Assembly (NCBI GenBank): GCA_030248195.1
Contig: JASAND010030801.1
Span: 1-64,000, forward strand
Direction: 5' to 3'
DNA length: 64,000 bases
DNA from: Trissonchulus latispiculum
Taxonomy: Eukaryota > Nematoda > Enoplea > Enoplida > Ironidae
Below, piece by piece: positions 11,500 through 23,636 of the stretch. Below the pieces are notes generated by a model that saw only the letters and a list, made by a program, of their open reading frames with translations, did no database searches and had not been told where the DNA came from. Each line of letters begins with the position of its first letter. Position 1 is the stretch's first letter. The translations under genes were made by a program, and so were the position numbers.

Positions 11500-11970
11500 T
11501 TTTATCAGTTTAAATAGTCACTCTCTGTTCCCGGGCTTTCCGACCACATGCAGCATCCATTCGGATCAGCCTTGGCACCCATACCACCCCCACCTCTGCC
11601 TCCTCCTCCACGTCGGTCTCCGTCTCCTCCTCCTTCTCCTGTTGGGTCCCTTTCGGTCCACGAGACTCTCGGAGCCTATTTCCCCCCTGAGTCAAGGCAG
11701 CGACGTCAAATGCCATTCTTTCATGAGCTGATTGGGTTGGTCTCTCCTGCATCCAGCACACATGGACCAGCAAACCATCTTTACCAACCTTCTTAGTTCC
11801 TCCTCAATTATGGTTCCAGTTCCACCTCTCCTGATGACTGCATCCACCTCATTAACCAATCCCCCAAAGAACAGGTTCCGCTGGGTAATGCCACTCTATG
11901 GCGTCCAAAAGACAGTCTTCTATGTTCCCGAGGGCACGAATCTCTTCCGCAATTTCCCCAACTAGTTTAA
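11500..11970 (-). pseudogene. Decayed coding-like stretch, unrecognised
   Basis: On the minus strand, around 11970-11850, a frame reads LVGEIAEEIRALGNIEDCLL and continues to WHYPAEP before stops appear. A second frame (11773-11510) is acidic (KEEETETDVEEEAE). The first segment looks like real protein (amphipathic, mixed composition), but I cannot name it. It may be part of the same decayed element as the integrase fragment. Confidence 0.3.
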
Positions 11971-12689
11971 GAGACGAACCTAAAATATACAATGTATACA
12001 GTCACCATTTACATTTCAAGCAATGAAGTACTGACTAAACGTTGACTTTATACCTCCTCAATTATCATTCTAATGTGTCGGTTTGCGTAACAGTTTATTA
12101 ATTTTACCTAGAAGCGCTCAACTTTGTTTGATGACACAAACACTTTTCCTCCTTCGCATCGCATCTAATTTCTGAACAAATTTATCTGGTTTATAATTAG
12201 TTTATGAATAATTTCGGGGTCTATGTTACTAGGTGCCACAAGGTCAACTCCAGACTGAACCCGAACTCCTTCATTTCATCTGGTCTTCGTAGCTTCGTGA
12301 TGTCCTCTATGTACACCTCCATCGCGTCACGACACCTATGGGTATTGAATATCGAAGTTTCGGGGACAAGACCTTCATTCCTCTGCTTCCTCTCTCAGTG
12401 ACATTCACCGCAATGAAACTGTCTAACCTCCTTTACAAGCTCATCAGAAACGTCCCAAACAACACCACCATCCCAGTTAGCCTATTCCGGAAGTATGCCT
12501 GGGAATTCTCCACCCTTTCCTTGATGTTCTCAAATATTCCCGCATTAAAGCTTAAGGGTGACGTCCTCCATTCCCTCTAACTCTGACACGAACTACCAGC
12601 TTGTCCTCAATCTCTGAGAGAGTAATAAGACTTTTCTAATAGCAGTATCAACAGATCAAATTTTGGAAGCACGACCACGTAACACAGAC

Positions 12690-12850
12690 TTCGACCAATT
12701 ATATCCTGAAGATCATAGAGATATATATACCACTTTTAGTGTGCGTATTTTTGACCCTGACTTTGAGAAAATTATATCCCGAAGATAACAGTTATTAATG
12801 CGTGTGCATATTCTTGACTCTATCCTATGACTAAATTATATCCTGAAGAT
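12690..12850. repeat. Short tandem repeat, three units of ~65 bp
   Basis: ATTATATCC(T/C)GAAGAT recurs at about 12698, 12769 and 12835, with partly conserved spacer (TGTGCATATT/GTGCGTATTT, then TTGAC). It directly precedes the inverted-repeat element at 12861. Confidence 0.6.
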
Positions 12851-12860
12851 AATAAAAATG

Positions 12861-13490
12861 GGCTTTTGTGTACGGTGTTGGGACCACGATGTAAATTTGA
12901 CCTTTTCACGGCCCATTGCACTCAATTAAAAGACAAGTCAGATTTGACTTTCGTTGGACGGCCTTTACAGAAAAGGTCAATCTTAAGTCAAACGAATTGG
13001 TGGTTATGTACGAGTCATAAGCAGTATTCTAATTTGCATACTCTACGTGCCGTTCTGTCCTATGTTGTTCTATTAAAACTGACATGACATTGTAAGCGAT
13101 GACAAGTACATAACCAAGGTTATTCACCAACGGAGAATAATGTACTTCTATTTTGGTCCCCACAGAATTCCAAACGTTATCGTAACAAGTGTAAATGTGC
13201 GACTTACTTTAACAATTATGTAAGAAATTACTTATATTAAATATTGCTTATTTCAACAAATTGCAACTGGATATTAAGGGTAAGTCATTTCTTAAGTAAG
13301 TAGGACATTTGCACCTTACGGTAACGTTTGGAATTCTGTGGGGACTAAAATAGAAATTAGTTTGACCTAAGATTGACCTTTTCTGCAAGGCAGTCCAAAG
13401 AAACTAAAATCGGACTTGTCTTTAATTGAGTGCAATGGGCCGTGAGAAGGTCAAATTTACATCGTAATCCCTACACCGTACACAAAAGCC
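12861..13490. mobile_element. Palindromic MITE (630 bp), GGCTTTTGTGTACGGTGT ends
   Basis: The left terminus GGCTTTTGTGTACGGTGT is the reverse complement of the right terminus at 13473-13490. Homology between arms extends inward through the AGGTCAAATTTAC and GAATTCCAAACGTTA blocks. No clear target duplication is visible and it encodes nothing, so the superfamily is unknown. Confidence 0.75.
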
Positions 13491-14856
13491 TGACAAACTC
13501 ATAGACTTGGAGGAATTTGGATTCCCAGACCCTCACTGGGCAGTCCGGGTGACCATGGAAGGTTGGCTTACGTATCCATATATGAGGTGGATTTTAGAAT
13601 CCGAGACGAAGGCCGAAAGAGGGCCAAGAAGAATCCGGAACCCTGTTAAGGAACTGCTGAAAGAACCCCCCCCCCCTGGACGAAGCCCCAGCATGGTTGG
13701 GATGGGATGGGCCCAAGGAACCGAAAGAAAGGGTGGCGAGGAAGGTTGGTACCTTGACTAGAAAAGTTGTGGTGGTTGAGGCATCCCGCAGGTCGGCCCT
13801 CAATTGATATCTTTTATTCCCTGAAGCGCTACATCAAACGAATCAAGTAATGAATGATGAAGAGGAGACGTGTGGCTGACTTTCCGAAATTTTAAGATTC
13901 TAAGGACTCGACAATGGTGATAAAACAGTGACGCACCAACTTTTTTTGTATATTGCTTCGGTACATATTTGTTCTCGTAGATTGTTTTTAACCTGAAGAA
14001 TACAGGTTCTGTTGACTTTGTTTATTTCAGTTCAAGCCGTAGGTAAGTTAGGTATGCGGAACAAAAGCAGCCCAAGGATATGGAACCAAAGTTTCAAAAT
14101 CAGCATTTTTGGACTGAAAGAAAAATCAAACTTGTAAATTATAGATTTAAGAATTCATAGCTTTATTAATCTAACAGTCTTGACTTAAATTGTGGAGGCT
14201 TTCTCTAGAGTGCAATGGATTTAGTAGCTCAAAAATCATTTCATAAAAGTAATTAATTTTCCTTCGTTTTAACACAATAAAATCTAACCTCCCAATTTTT
14301 GACGATTCAACAACCTAAATTGTCAAATTTTCACTTAGCAATGTCATTTATATGAGGCAATTATTTCTGTTTCCAGACAAACGTTGAATAAAGTTCCTTT
14401 TCCAATTGAAATCCGTGTTTTAACGCAGTTTCTAACTGTGCAAAAGTAAATACGCAATTCACTCCAGTGTGTCACTTCTTAAAACTAACGTTTTCTTTTG
14501 GCAGTGTTCTCTAAAATTAAATGCCTAGACACAAGTTATATATTCACTGACACCAAAGCGAACCCCCCGTTTCTTAGTTAATAGAGTTTAATTCTACGTA
14601 TTCGATATTACCGTTAACTTTACAAGCAGCAAATCGTGAACTAAATGAAGATTGAAAAGGTGGACTTACCTTTTTTCGAAGGAAGGTAAACAGAGAGCTC
14701 AAAATTACCTTCGGCAATTCATAGTTGGATTATAAAAGTGAATTCCAAATTCAATCTGATCCTTTCTTCATTTGTGAACACTCCAAAATAAATTCATCAG
14801 ACCACAGTACCACACCACTTTAAAAACAATAGTTTAGACAATTAGACAGTCAGTTA
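13491..14856. other. Intergenic; one unrecognised open frame
   Basis: A plus-strand frame at 13507-13761 (84 codons, E/K/R/P-rich with a run of prolines from a C9 tract) has no recognised domain and could be a retroelement gag relic. The rest is AT-rich with nothing identified. Confidence 0.35.
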
Positions 14857-16935
14857 TGTCCGGGGAATTTTCGGGTCATCCTAATTTCTTGATGCAAGCA
14901 ACTAAAATTTAGAACTTAGGAACGAACAAAGTCTAAAATTCTAAATTCAAACCACTGAATATAAAATTATAAATTAAAATTTAGGAACTTTTACAAATGG
15001 TAAAACTTTAATGTGTTTTAAACTTTAGACCACATATTTGACTTAATTCCATAATGTTTAAAATCTGCGTGCATTATCTTGCAAACAATGCATCTTTTAG
15101 CACTAAGAAGTTAGGCTTTAGATTCTAGCGCTTAGAATTTAGGCATTATTGTTTTGAAGCTCGCCCTACTAAATAGCCAATCAGAATCCTGCTTGCAGCC
15201 AATGAAATCGACGACAAAAACGAAAGAAGAAAGTTACCGAAAATAATAGTCTACAGAAAATTTCTGTAGAACTCTTTCGTTTGTATTTGATGTGGTAGTG
15301 AGTAATAAAAATGCTGTTAGGATTAATTAAGTAAAAGCGGGTTCTGTTCAGTCTAAAACCTTGTTTTCAAACTTCAAAATGGAGCACATGCAAAAACATT
15401 GGATGACTTTTCTAGGTTGATTTGCAGCAAAACTAAAAGTTAATCTTCTCAAAACCTAATTAAAATGAATATTTTTAAAATAAAGTAAAAGTAATGCCAG
15501 CGTTTATTATCTATGGTTTCTGTTTTTAGATGGAGATTTCTTGTTTAACTTTAAAATCAAAAATATATTTCTGCTATGCTCTTCAGAGACTAGCAGCATT
15601 TATGCAGTTTTTAACCAGATATGCGTCGTGTTGATCCAGTTATGCTTCAATCATGGCTTGCAAGGGTAGGTGTATTATGGAAATTTCGGAAAACTCAAAA
15701 TTCTACTGCCTGGTGATAAGGGGTTTTCTGAAACATCAGTGAAGCGTCTTAAAATCTGTGGACATTATTCACCCCGAAATTTGGGAATCCAGCAGGTAAC
15801 GGATTGTATATTCACTAGGCAAATCCGTGCTTAAAAGTAAAAGCGGGTTGACGACTCGACGTTCCATTAAAGGTATTCTTGATGCTGCCAATCTGAGAAG
15901 AGTTAATGAACACACAATTGCCAAAAGTTTGTTGAGATTGTATCTAGCTGACAATACTGCAAGATATTTGGGTATTCAAAGAAATATAAACCCTATACGT
16001 TATCAGACCAGATTTTTGGTCATCGGGTAAACTTCGATCAAATGAAGAGTTAGTTCGTTTTGGAGTCCCTTCCCTTGTGTGGCGTCAGTGGAAGGTTACT
16101 CTGGATTTGTCACAGTTGCAGAAGTGATGTCAATAAACAACAATGCTATTATTTATGAGAAAGTATTCTGTGAATTTGACAAAGCTTGCAATGTGGGATC
16201 AGGTAAATAGTGCCAAATAAGAGACTAAGCGTTAAGAGACCAGATATATATTAACTTGTAACTCTAAAAGTTGTTTCGTCAGTGGGATTTAAGCTTACAG
16301 CGAAGTACTGAAGAAACGAAACGAAAGAAAAGAAACTGCTCTTGCTGACTGAGTTAGGCTTATTCGCATCAAACGTTTTGCAGTTTATAAAGTGTGTTTG
16401 TCTTCAATAGTTCAATGCCATGATCAAACCTAAACCTTTCATCAGCTTCGTCAGTCAAGGTCATGCCATTGATTTCCAGCCATGCTCGTAACATAACTAG
16501 ATGACGTATCTAATTCTGTCGTAACAGACTTAAACTATAAGCGACCGAAGAAGATTCTTTACGTTTATTGGATAGCACTACGATTTCATTGGCCGCAAGC
16601 AGGATTCTGATTGGCTGTTTATTTGGGCAAGCTTTCAAAACAATAATGTCTAAATTCTAAGCGCTAGAATCTAACGCCTATCTTCTTTGTGCTAAAAGAT
16701 GCATTGTTTGCAAGATAATGCTCGCAGATTTTAAACGTTGTGGAATTAAGTCAAATATGTGGTCTAAAGTTTAAAACACATTAAAGTTTTACCATTTGTT
16801 AAAGTTCCTAAATTTTAATTTATAATTTTATATTCATTGGATTGGATTTAGAATTTTAGACTTTGTTCGTTCCTTAGTTCTAAATTTTAATTGCTTGCAT
16901 CAAGAAATTAGGATGACCCGAAAATTCCCCGGACA
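14857..16935. mobile_element. Inverted-repeat transposon (2079 bp), TGTCCGGGGAATTTTCGGG ends
   Basis: Long terminal inverted repeats (about 14857-15245 and 16548-16935) begin TGTCCGGGGAATTTTCGGG. CAGTTA precedes the left end (14851-14856) and follows the right end (16936-16941), consistent with a 6-bp target duplication. The ~1.3-kb non-repeated centre is unlike the arms and holds a short plus-strand frame (15827-16030, lysine/arginine-rich) of unknown identity. It could be a transposase relic or captured DNA. The superfamily was not assigned. Confidence 0.8.
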
Positions 16936-17469
16936 CAGTTAGACTTTAACTGTAAAACCTAATTATGCATCTGCATTCGCACTCAAAATAAGAAACGAAC
17001 GGTAGTGTCTCGATTAACGCAAAGGCAAAACCCACATCAATTTTCTCAGTTTTAAATTTTGTAGGCCCGTTTTCAGTATAAGGTCATTAACGGATGCTCT
17101 TTACAACACCTGTTTTATTTTTGACTCTAACAGTTGACTTGAAAGGGACAGTAAAACAAGCTCTAGTTTAAAACCACTTCTTCCTTATTTCAATTCTTTA
17201 ATAATTTATCAAGCTGACAGTTTACACACCAAAACAGAAGGCAGTCATTTGTTTCTTTAGAAAAGGTTAAGACATGAATCTGATTCAGTTTTCGGAAACG
17301 TCAGGGATCGTTGATACAACATTTAAACTCTCCAGATACTAAATTGAAATGATGATTTTCGTTACAAATTAAATTGATTTGATTGCAGAAGACTTATTGT
17401 CTTGACGAGAACAACTAACGTCTTTTCAAACTCTACGATCCTAAAACTCATACCTACACTACACTGAAA

Positions 17470-18480
17470 ATGGGCAAATTTAAAGATAGGGTTAAGCTTG
17501 GTTTCGGTCATGGGTCAAGCACAGCACGGAGCTCATATTTAAATTCTACATGGTTGAAAGCACCGTATGCAGAGTTTATCAGGCGAACATAGACAACTTT
17601 TAATTGGGGTCAGCCATGGTTCCGGTCTAGGGCTAGGTACAGCATGGAGCTTAGTTAGCAGAGGAAAACTAAGCTCATATTTGAATTCTACATGCCTGAA
17701 AACACTCTAATAGGTAACATTTTCTGCGATAGAAATAAACAATTTTCAAATTTAAGCGCTAGGGTCAGCCATGGTTCCGGCCACATACAGAACGGACGGA
17801 GCTTAGTTGGCAGGAGAAAACCAAGAGTACATAATAGATAAGAGTGTGACTGCTGGCAAGCTCTCTGTTATCAGCTGCTGGTACATGCTCTGTTCGTTAA
17901 CGGCTGACCCCCCCTCCCCACTAACGTGTATGCTCACTTCAAAGGAATCTTAGCGTTCTAAAGCTCAAAGCTCAAAGCAGTCACAAATTAGACGTACGTA
18001 GGCGTTGTGTTTTCGAGCTTTCTAGCTTTAACACATAAAGATATGGCGAGTGAACGTACAGAAACTGTTTACACTGGGTACTGATTTGGGGGGGGGGTGT
18101 CACTAGGTACACGTCTGTGGGGCAGGGGCATTGGCGTGCAGATCATGTACCTGCAGCTGATTACAGAGAAGCTGCCAGCTGTCGCACTCTTATATATTAT
18201 GTACACGTGGGAAAACGAAGCGCATATTTGAATTCTACATGCCTAGAAACACCCTAATAGGTTACGTTTTTGCGATAAAACTAAACAATTTTCAAATTTA
18301 TGCTTGGATCAGCCATGGTTTCGGTCTAGAGCTAGGTACAGAATGGAGCTTAGCTAGCAGAGGAAAACTAAGCTCATACTTGAATTCTACATGGTCGAAA
18401 ACCTCTATATAAAGTTTCCAGTCTAAAACAAAGATATGTTGATTTTAAGCTTGGGTCCGCCACGATTCCGGGCGACCAGA
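17470..18480. repeat. Tandem repeat array, ~170-190 bp units, interrupted
   Basis: Diverged units contain GC(C/T)ATGGTT(T/C)CGG, GGAGCTTAGT(T/T)AGCAG, GAAAACTAAGCTCATA and ATT(C)TACATG. About four are visible (near 17480, 17610, 17740 and 18290-18460). This is the same family as 4000-4340 but in inverse orientation. The element at 17826-18210 splits the array. Confidence 0.7.
17826..18210. mobile_element. Palindromic MITE inside the tandem array (385 bp)
   Basis: The left tip (AGTACATAATAGATAAGAGTG) and right tip (CACTCTTATATATTATGTAC) are inverted repeats. GAAAACCAAG at 17816-17825 and GAAAACGAAG at 18211-18220 bracket it, matching a 9-10 bp target duplication with one change. The uninterrupted host unit elsewhere reads GAAAACTAAG, supporting insertion there. 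It contains G and C runs at its centre. A Mutator-like origin is possible from the duplication length. Confidence 0.75.
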
Positions 18481-19694
18481 AACTATAGCTGAACCGCTTT
18501 ACACCCTTGTAATAGCGAAGCCTGGAAGTTGAACCACAGCACTACCACTACTACAAGGGACTGGCACAATGTAACACTGACCTGACTACTAAAGAGATCT
18601 AGTCCAGGCGGCTCTCTTTTAGATTCCGGACGAGCCTCGCCAGGTTTGGGGGAGTATGAATTTTGGGGGACGCCGGTCCGACTGGCGCCTGAATAAAAGG
18701 GAGAGATTAAACCAACAACGCATTAAATAAATACACCAGGCTAACCCCAGAGCGTTTACTTAGAAATTATAAATTAGCTCAATCAGTTAATAAAATTAAA
18801 AGAGTAAATTTGACAACTAACGATTCAAAAAAGACAATTAAGAGGTAGACACTGTAGAAAAGAACAAAATTAACAAAATTAGGACTTACTGGTTACCAAC
18901 CAACAAGACACCGAAATGGGGGAGGGGAGACAACAGCACGAAAATGGGGAGAAAGGGAAATTGGGGAGAAACGGAAATTGAGCACGAACGGGAGGGGGTG
19001 TGTGAGTTGAGTTAGAAAACGGATTAAAAAATCAATGGGGAGTTAAATTTTCAAAGAAAGTTAGATGAAATTTGGGGCAGTAAGTAGGCAGAATAGTAAG
19101 TAGGCAGAACATGTTCGAATCCCAAGCTGGAGAAGAGGACCGCTGTACGCGACAATGAAAATGATTCAACTGAAGGTGGTATGACTAATAATTTTGAGTG
19201 GGAGAATGTATTGCGAAATAATGACTGATATAAGTAAATTTTGATGTTCAATCTCCGGCAAGCTAATTATAAAAACATCTCCACCTAGTGTTATCTTTAC
19301 GGTTATTTAAAGTAATGGATAATTTTTATATTTTCACGAAAGTTAACCATGAAGATAGCACTATATCACGAAATATACGTTTTCGCATCCGAAAACACAT
19401 CACAAATACCAGACACTCCAGTAAATGAATAAATAACAATATTAACCATTTTTAAAGGAAATTTATGTGAGGAGTTTTACGGGGAATTTTAGGGGTTTTA
19501 AGGTGAAAATCAGGAAATGCTTCATGAAAGAAAGTTGGAGAAGAGGTAGTAGCGTCTTCCGCTACTGCCTATACGACACCCCCACCACCACAGCGCCGCT
19601 TCGCCGCTTACATCACCACCCCTACCAGACAATACGTTTGGTGGTCACCTATTACCTATAACAGCCCAAAAATACAGGAACCCGAACCACCACT
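18481..19694. other. Intergenic, unassigned repeats
   Basis: Purine-rich tracts lie at 18900-19010. A TGGCGCCTGAATAAAAGG stretch near 18684 resembles a tRNA-type primer-binding site, but no LTR was found. The right edge (CCCGAACCACCAC before TTTAA) looks like the end of another TTAA-family copy whose body I could not trace. Confidence 0.35.
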
Positions 19695-19698
19695 TTAA

Positions 19699-20660
19699 GG
19701 TGGTGGAATCCTTTTGTGTAAATTTGACCTTACAAGCTCCAATTCTTTATGAAAGTGGTTGTTGAAACTTTCCTTCCAGATATATTATTTCGGTGCTCTT
19801 TAACATTCTGGGACCAGTCCTGCATTTTTAGGTGGAAAGATAAGAAATTTTCGGTTTTGGCATTATACTCTCAGCAGGTAGTCAATACACCGGATTGGTT
19901 GTTGTGGCTGGAGACAGGGTAGAAAAATGAATAATTTTGCTTTTACAGCCTTAGAGCTATCTCTAGTGGTTAAGTCAGTAAAAAACAAAAACAATTTTGG
20001 AGTCAAAAACGGTCATTTTCGAAGAAATCAGTTTTTGAAAGTTACTGGTTAAGAGTACGGACAATTTTCGTTTATTTATACTTAATCGATACACGGTTTA
20101 ACTGGACATTTTATCATTTATCGATGCCTATTTGCCTTCAATCTAGAGATACGGCCGAAAAACAATTTTGGCAAAACTGCGATTCTTTTGTTTTGAACAT
20201 CGATTTCTCAAAAACTACACAATAGATTCGCGTGGTTTTTGGCTGGATAAAAATTGGCACTATTGCGGAGGGGCATGTTTCTTGGTTTGAGCTAAAACAA
20301 GTTACGAAATTTCGTGTCATCGCACACTTGACGGATTTTCTGGAGTATTGAGACATGTTGAGCCAAATCCAAAGAATGACCCTCGGCCCACATGTCCTTC
20401 ACGCCACAAGAAGAAATTTTGGCCGACTCTACAGTTTTGAGAAATCGATATTCAAAACCTTTTCGTCTATATTCAAACTGTCAGATGTCAGTAGGTCAGA
20501 AAATTTTTGCATTTTTTGGTAATTTTGCGGGTTTCGTAAGCTTATGTGAATATGCAGATTATAAGCTTTAAAACGATGTATAAAGCTCATTCCAACTCCC
20601 AAAAGTTATAGCCTTTCAAAGCGTCATCACAAAAGCAGTGCACAAAAGGATACCACCACC
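19699..20660 (+). mobile_element. Complete TTAA element, subtype B (962 bp)
   Basis: TTAA at 19695-19698 and 20661-20664. The left end is GGTGGTGGAATCCTTTTGTG and the right end is the complement of GGTGGTGGTATCCTTTTGTG, an almost perfect 20-bp inverted repeat. The interior matches the copies at 5023 and 29685. No transposase frame is present. Confidence 0.88.
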
Positions 20661-20664
20661 TTAA

Positions 20665-21321
20665 GCTGATCGTCGACGGTGCTGGCGCTGGAGGCACTGA
20701 CGGTGATGACAGTAAGGGAGTTGGTAGGCAGTTGAGATGGATCAGATGATTGATAGTTCATACAGAATTCGTCTTCGGTTGGCTCGTTTTCCTCGACTTC
20801 GGTTGACAGTGGCGGAGGTAAATCGGCTTCTTCTGCAAAGGATCTAAAGTAGGCAGAACTTATCACGCTCTGGTACAAGATATCACAGACCCGAGGCCGT
20901 CGGTTTCTGCTGGAAGCGTGCAGAGGCTGTGACGGCTGGCTGTAGTGGATCGTTGTCTGTCTGTTTAAAGTGACTGAAGGCTATAGCTATACTAGGCAAG
21001 GCAGGCAAGTATAAATATACAGATAAAAGTTCTGGCAGAATTCTAGCCACCGGCAGGCGTGCGGCCACAATAAGAAAATGCACAAGCATAAGTACAACTA
21101 CCAGCTTTTCAGCTATCGTCTCCCCATTTCCTGGCCAACCCATCTCCCCTTTCTGTCCACCAACCCATCCAGGCCTTTCTGTCCAAAAAGTAACGACATA
21201 TTCCATCGGAAACCATGAAATCTTGGTCGGTCCCTTTCTTCCCTCTGTGGCCCTGACGGAGCTTATTACGTAACGGCCCTGACAACTTTCGAAACAGCAC
21301 AGGAAACATAAAAACACGCAA
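20665..21321 (-). pseudogene. Coding-like minus-strand stretch ending at a TTAA element
   Basis: A frame at 20878-20665 reads as a serine/acidic-rich protein (EEADLPPPLSTEVEENEPTE and onward to ASSASTVDDQL). It runs straight into the TTAA of the element at 19699-20660, where homology to coding sequence stops. Immediately upstream is another open frame (21317-20883, 144 codons) with a hydrophobic centre. I recognise neither. They could be exons of one gene broken by the insertion, or chance frames. Confidence 0.3.
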
Positions 21322-21429
21322 AAGAAGGCAAATTATCCATCAACCGTAACACCAATTGCACAACTCCAGGAACTCGCAAAATCACGCCACTCCCTAAAAA
21401 TGTCTTACCAATGAGAAAACACCACAACA

Positions 21430-21600
21430 TTGCGTAAGATAAGATCGGGGACCGATTTTATCATAGTCACAAGTTCACAAGCCACAACTTATGAACTTGT
21501 GACTTGCGGCCACAAGTTGTCAAAAATTGGGTTTCAACTAAGTTTGCTGTAAACTTGTAGACACAAGTCACAAGCCACAAGTAAATAACAGGCAAGAACG
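21430..21600. repeat. Cluster of CACAAGT/ACTTGTG short inverted motifs
   Basis: CACAAGTT, CACAAGCC, ACTTGTGACTTG and their complements recur about ten times in 170 bp and can fold into short hairpins. The function is unknown. Confidence 0.5.
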
Positions 21601-21820
21601 CTGAAATGACCTACCGTTCCGAACTGCTGCTGGCTGCCATAAGGTTAGCTTTACTTACATGTAATTAGTGTAAGTACTTACCCAAGCACGTAAGTATTTG
21701 CTTACCTAGCACGTAAGTATTTACTTACACAAGCGCGTAAGTATTAGTCATGTCTTGAAAGTCTACGCTTACTGAAGAGTAAATTTAAGCTTCTACACAA
21801 AATGGTAATACAACAATTAC

Positions 21821-22317
21821 CTATAATGAAAGATTTTCTAATCCGCCATCATCTTCCACAGGCTCATCGTTATTGGTGAGAACGTAGTCATCTACATTTC
21901 TGTTCTTCTCAAAAGCAATTTTATACGCATCTAATGGTTCTATGCCCTTATAATCCACTAGTTCATTCTTTTTAATAATCATCTCCTTTATGATGGGATC
22001 ATTACCGAAAGCAATGAGCTCAGCAAATTTATTCAGTACCACCCCGTTCATAGTTCTTCTGATGCGAGGGATAAGATCGTATTCCTTTGATATCCGAGCT
22101 AAGCGCAGTCTGTGTTTTGCTATAGCTTGTTCTTTCAGATCTTGCCAAAAATGTTACAATTTCTCACTACTAGCACAGTGCTGTCATTGGTGTCAGAGCT
22201 GTCCTCAGTTTCATACTCTTCTCCGTCAATATCTGAAGTATTGTGAGCTCTCAGCTTGTGAGTGTACAAGCTTTGACGTTGACGGTATAGTTTTGAGCAC
22301 TCTGGACACCCATACAT
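21821..22317 (-). pseudogene. C2H2-finger protein, left-arm copy (damaged)
   Basis: It starts MYGCPECSKLYRQRQSLYTH with ligands C-x2-C-x12-H-x4-H, a complete C2H2 finger, followed by an acidic stretch (DIDGEEYETEDSSDTNDS). A frame change and a stop then interrupt it, and about 50 bases present in the right copy are missing. The C-terminal part (22051-21821) is open: MNGVVLNKFAELIAFGND and onward to a stop. The protein is not recognised beyond the finger; it may be a DNA-binding protein of the element. Confidence 0.6.
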
Positions 22318-22479
22318 GGTGATGTCGAATTTACGTTAGGGTGAGTTCAATCTAATAGCACCCCTTTTATTAATTCTCACTACCAATATACGGTAAGCCT
22401 TACAACATACTGCATCAGTACTTATTCATTCCTGACGTAAGTGACTTCGGCAAATCTTGTAAGTGGTTTACAAATACTT

Positions 22480-22905
22480 ACGCAAATATACTGTTTGTTA
22501 GTGCTTTTGGGCAAATCTCATTCAGTAAACTTGCGGACCGGGGTTCGCCACATAGACAGACGGTTTCACTGCGGCGCGTACCAATTAAGGTTGAATCCCG
22601 GTCCACAACGTATCCAAATTTTAATCTATTGCAAGGTATTCACTTACAAGATTTGTTAAAGTAAGTCAGCATCGAATAGATGTTTACCAAGTGGTAATCA
22701 TTGGTGTATCTGCAATTTAAATGCTTTATGCGGAACGTCAAGTATAGATTATAGAGGGATGTACGTTGTGGACCAGGATTCGACCTTAGCTACTAGGTGC
22801 CGCAGTGAAACCGTCTGTCTATGTGGCGAACCCCAGTCCGTTAGTGTACTGAATGAGTTTTGCCCAAAAGCACTAACAAACAGTATATTTGCGTAAGTAT
22901 TTGTA
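22480..22905. repeat. Inner palindrome of the finger-protein element
   Basis: Arms share CATAGACAGACGGTTTCACTGC, an ACAACGTA block and CAAATATACTGTTTGTTAGTGC, with a loop at about 22640-22740. It is nested in, but distinct from, the outer arms, so it may be a separate MITE insertion. Confidence 0.7.
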
Positions 22906-22961
22906 GAGTCAACTCCCCAGTTGCGAGTGTCAACTGAGATTTGATCCAGCGCTGGAGGGAG

Positions 22962-23636
22962 ATGGCTGCAAATTTTTTGCAGCTCAATAAAATTTTCGAA
23001 TTATTTATTCGAAATTTGCAGCCATCCCCTGAAGGCTCCAGCATCCGTCAACAGCAGCAGCAGCTGCAACAACAACAACGACGACAACAACAACAGCAAC
23101 TCCAACAACAGCAGCAACAACAACAACAGCAGCATCAACACCAACAACTGCAACTGCCACAACAGCAGCAACACCCATCCAGGAGCCCCCTTCGCTCGCC
23201 AGGGGTTACCAGGCGAGTGGTAAGCAAAAACCCAAAGTATGTTAGTTTATTTATTTTTATTAAAGACAACGCTTGGGGGGTGGAAAAGGTCCCCCCGGGT
23301 CTCTGTCTTATTAAAATTTGTTTAAATATTTACCAAGTCACGGCTGTAAAGCTCTACGCAACACACAAGGCTGATCAGATTGGGAGAATGTACCATCTGC
23401 ATCAATCGGCCGCAAACATGAGACTTTGGATCCTAAGGATCCCTCAACAAAATTACAATGTTTTGTTTTTCAAACGGGCCAGCTGGCACCGGACTTTAGC
23501 AATCCCCCCTTATCGCCTATGTCAATTAATTGTCCGAGAGTTAAGGGGCGGCCGCCTTCGGGTGGAGCTGCCGAGGTGCGTTCATCACATAGACGGTGAT
23601 GGACAAATCTCCAGCCTTGGTAAACGCCTCGGGTAA
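22962..23636 (+). CDS. Polyglutamine-containing open frame, hypothetical
   Basis: From ATG at 22962 the frame runs to TAA at 23634-23636 (224 codons). It starts MAANFLQLNKIFELFIRNLQ, then has about 45 residues that are mostly glutamine (CAG and CAA mixed, 23050-23175), then a basic, mixed segment. The first 60 bases form a local hairpin (GATGGCTGCAAATTT and its complement near 23017-23029), so the start may be structural and not coding. No known domain is seen, and whether it is translated is uncertain. It is the only long frame in the centre of the palindromic element. Confidence 0.35.
   Translation: MAANFLQLNKIFELFIRNLQPSPEGSSIRQQQQQLQQQQRRQQQQQLQQQQQQQQQQHQHQQLQLPQQQQHPSRSPLRSPGVTRRVVSKNPKYVSLFIFIKDNAWGVEKVPPGLCLIKICLNIYQVTAVKLYATHKADQIGRMYHLHQSAANMRLWILRIPQQNYNVLFFKRASWHRTLAIPPYRLCQLIVRELRGGRLRVELPRCVHHIDGDGQISSLGKRLG

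Noticed and set aside
18684..18705. Primer-binding site of an LTR retrotransposon
   Set aside because: TGGCGCCTGAAT resembles one, but no LTR pair or polyprotein flanks it.
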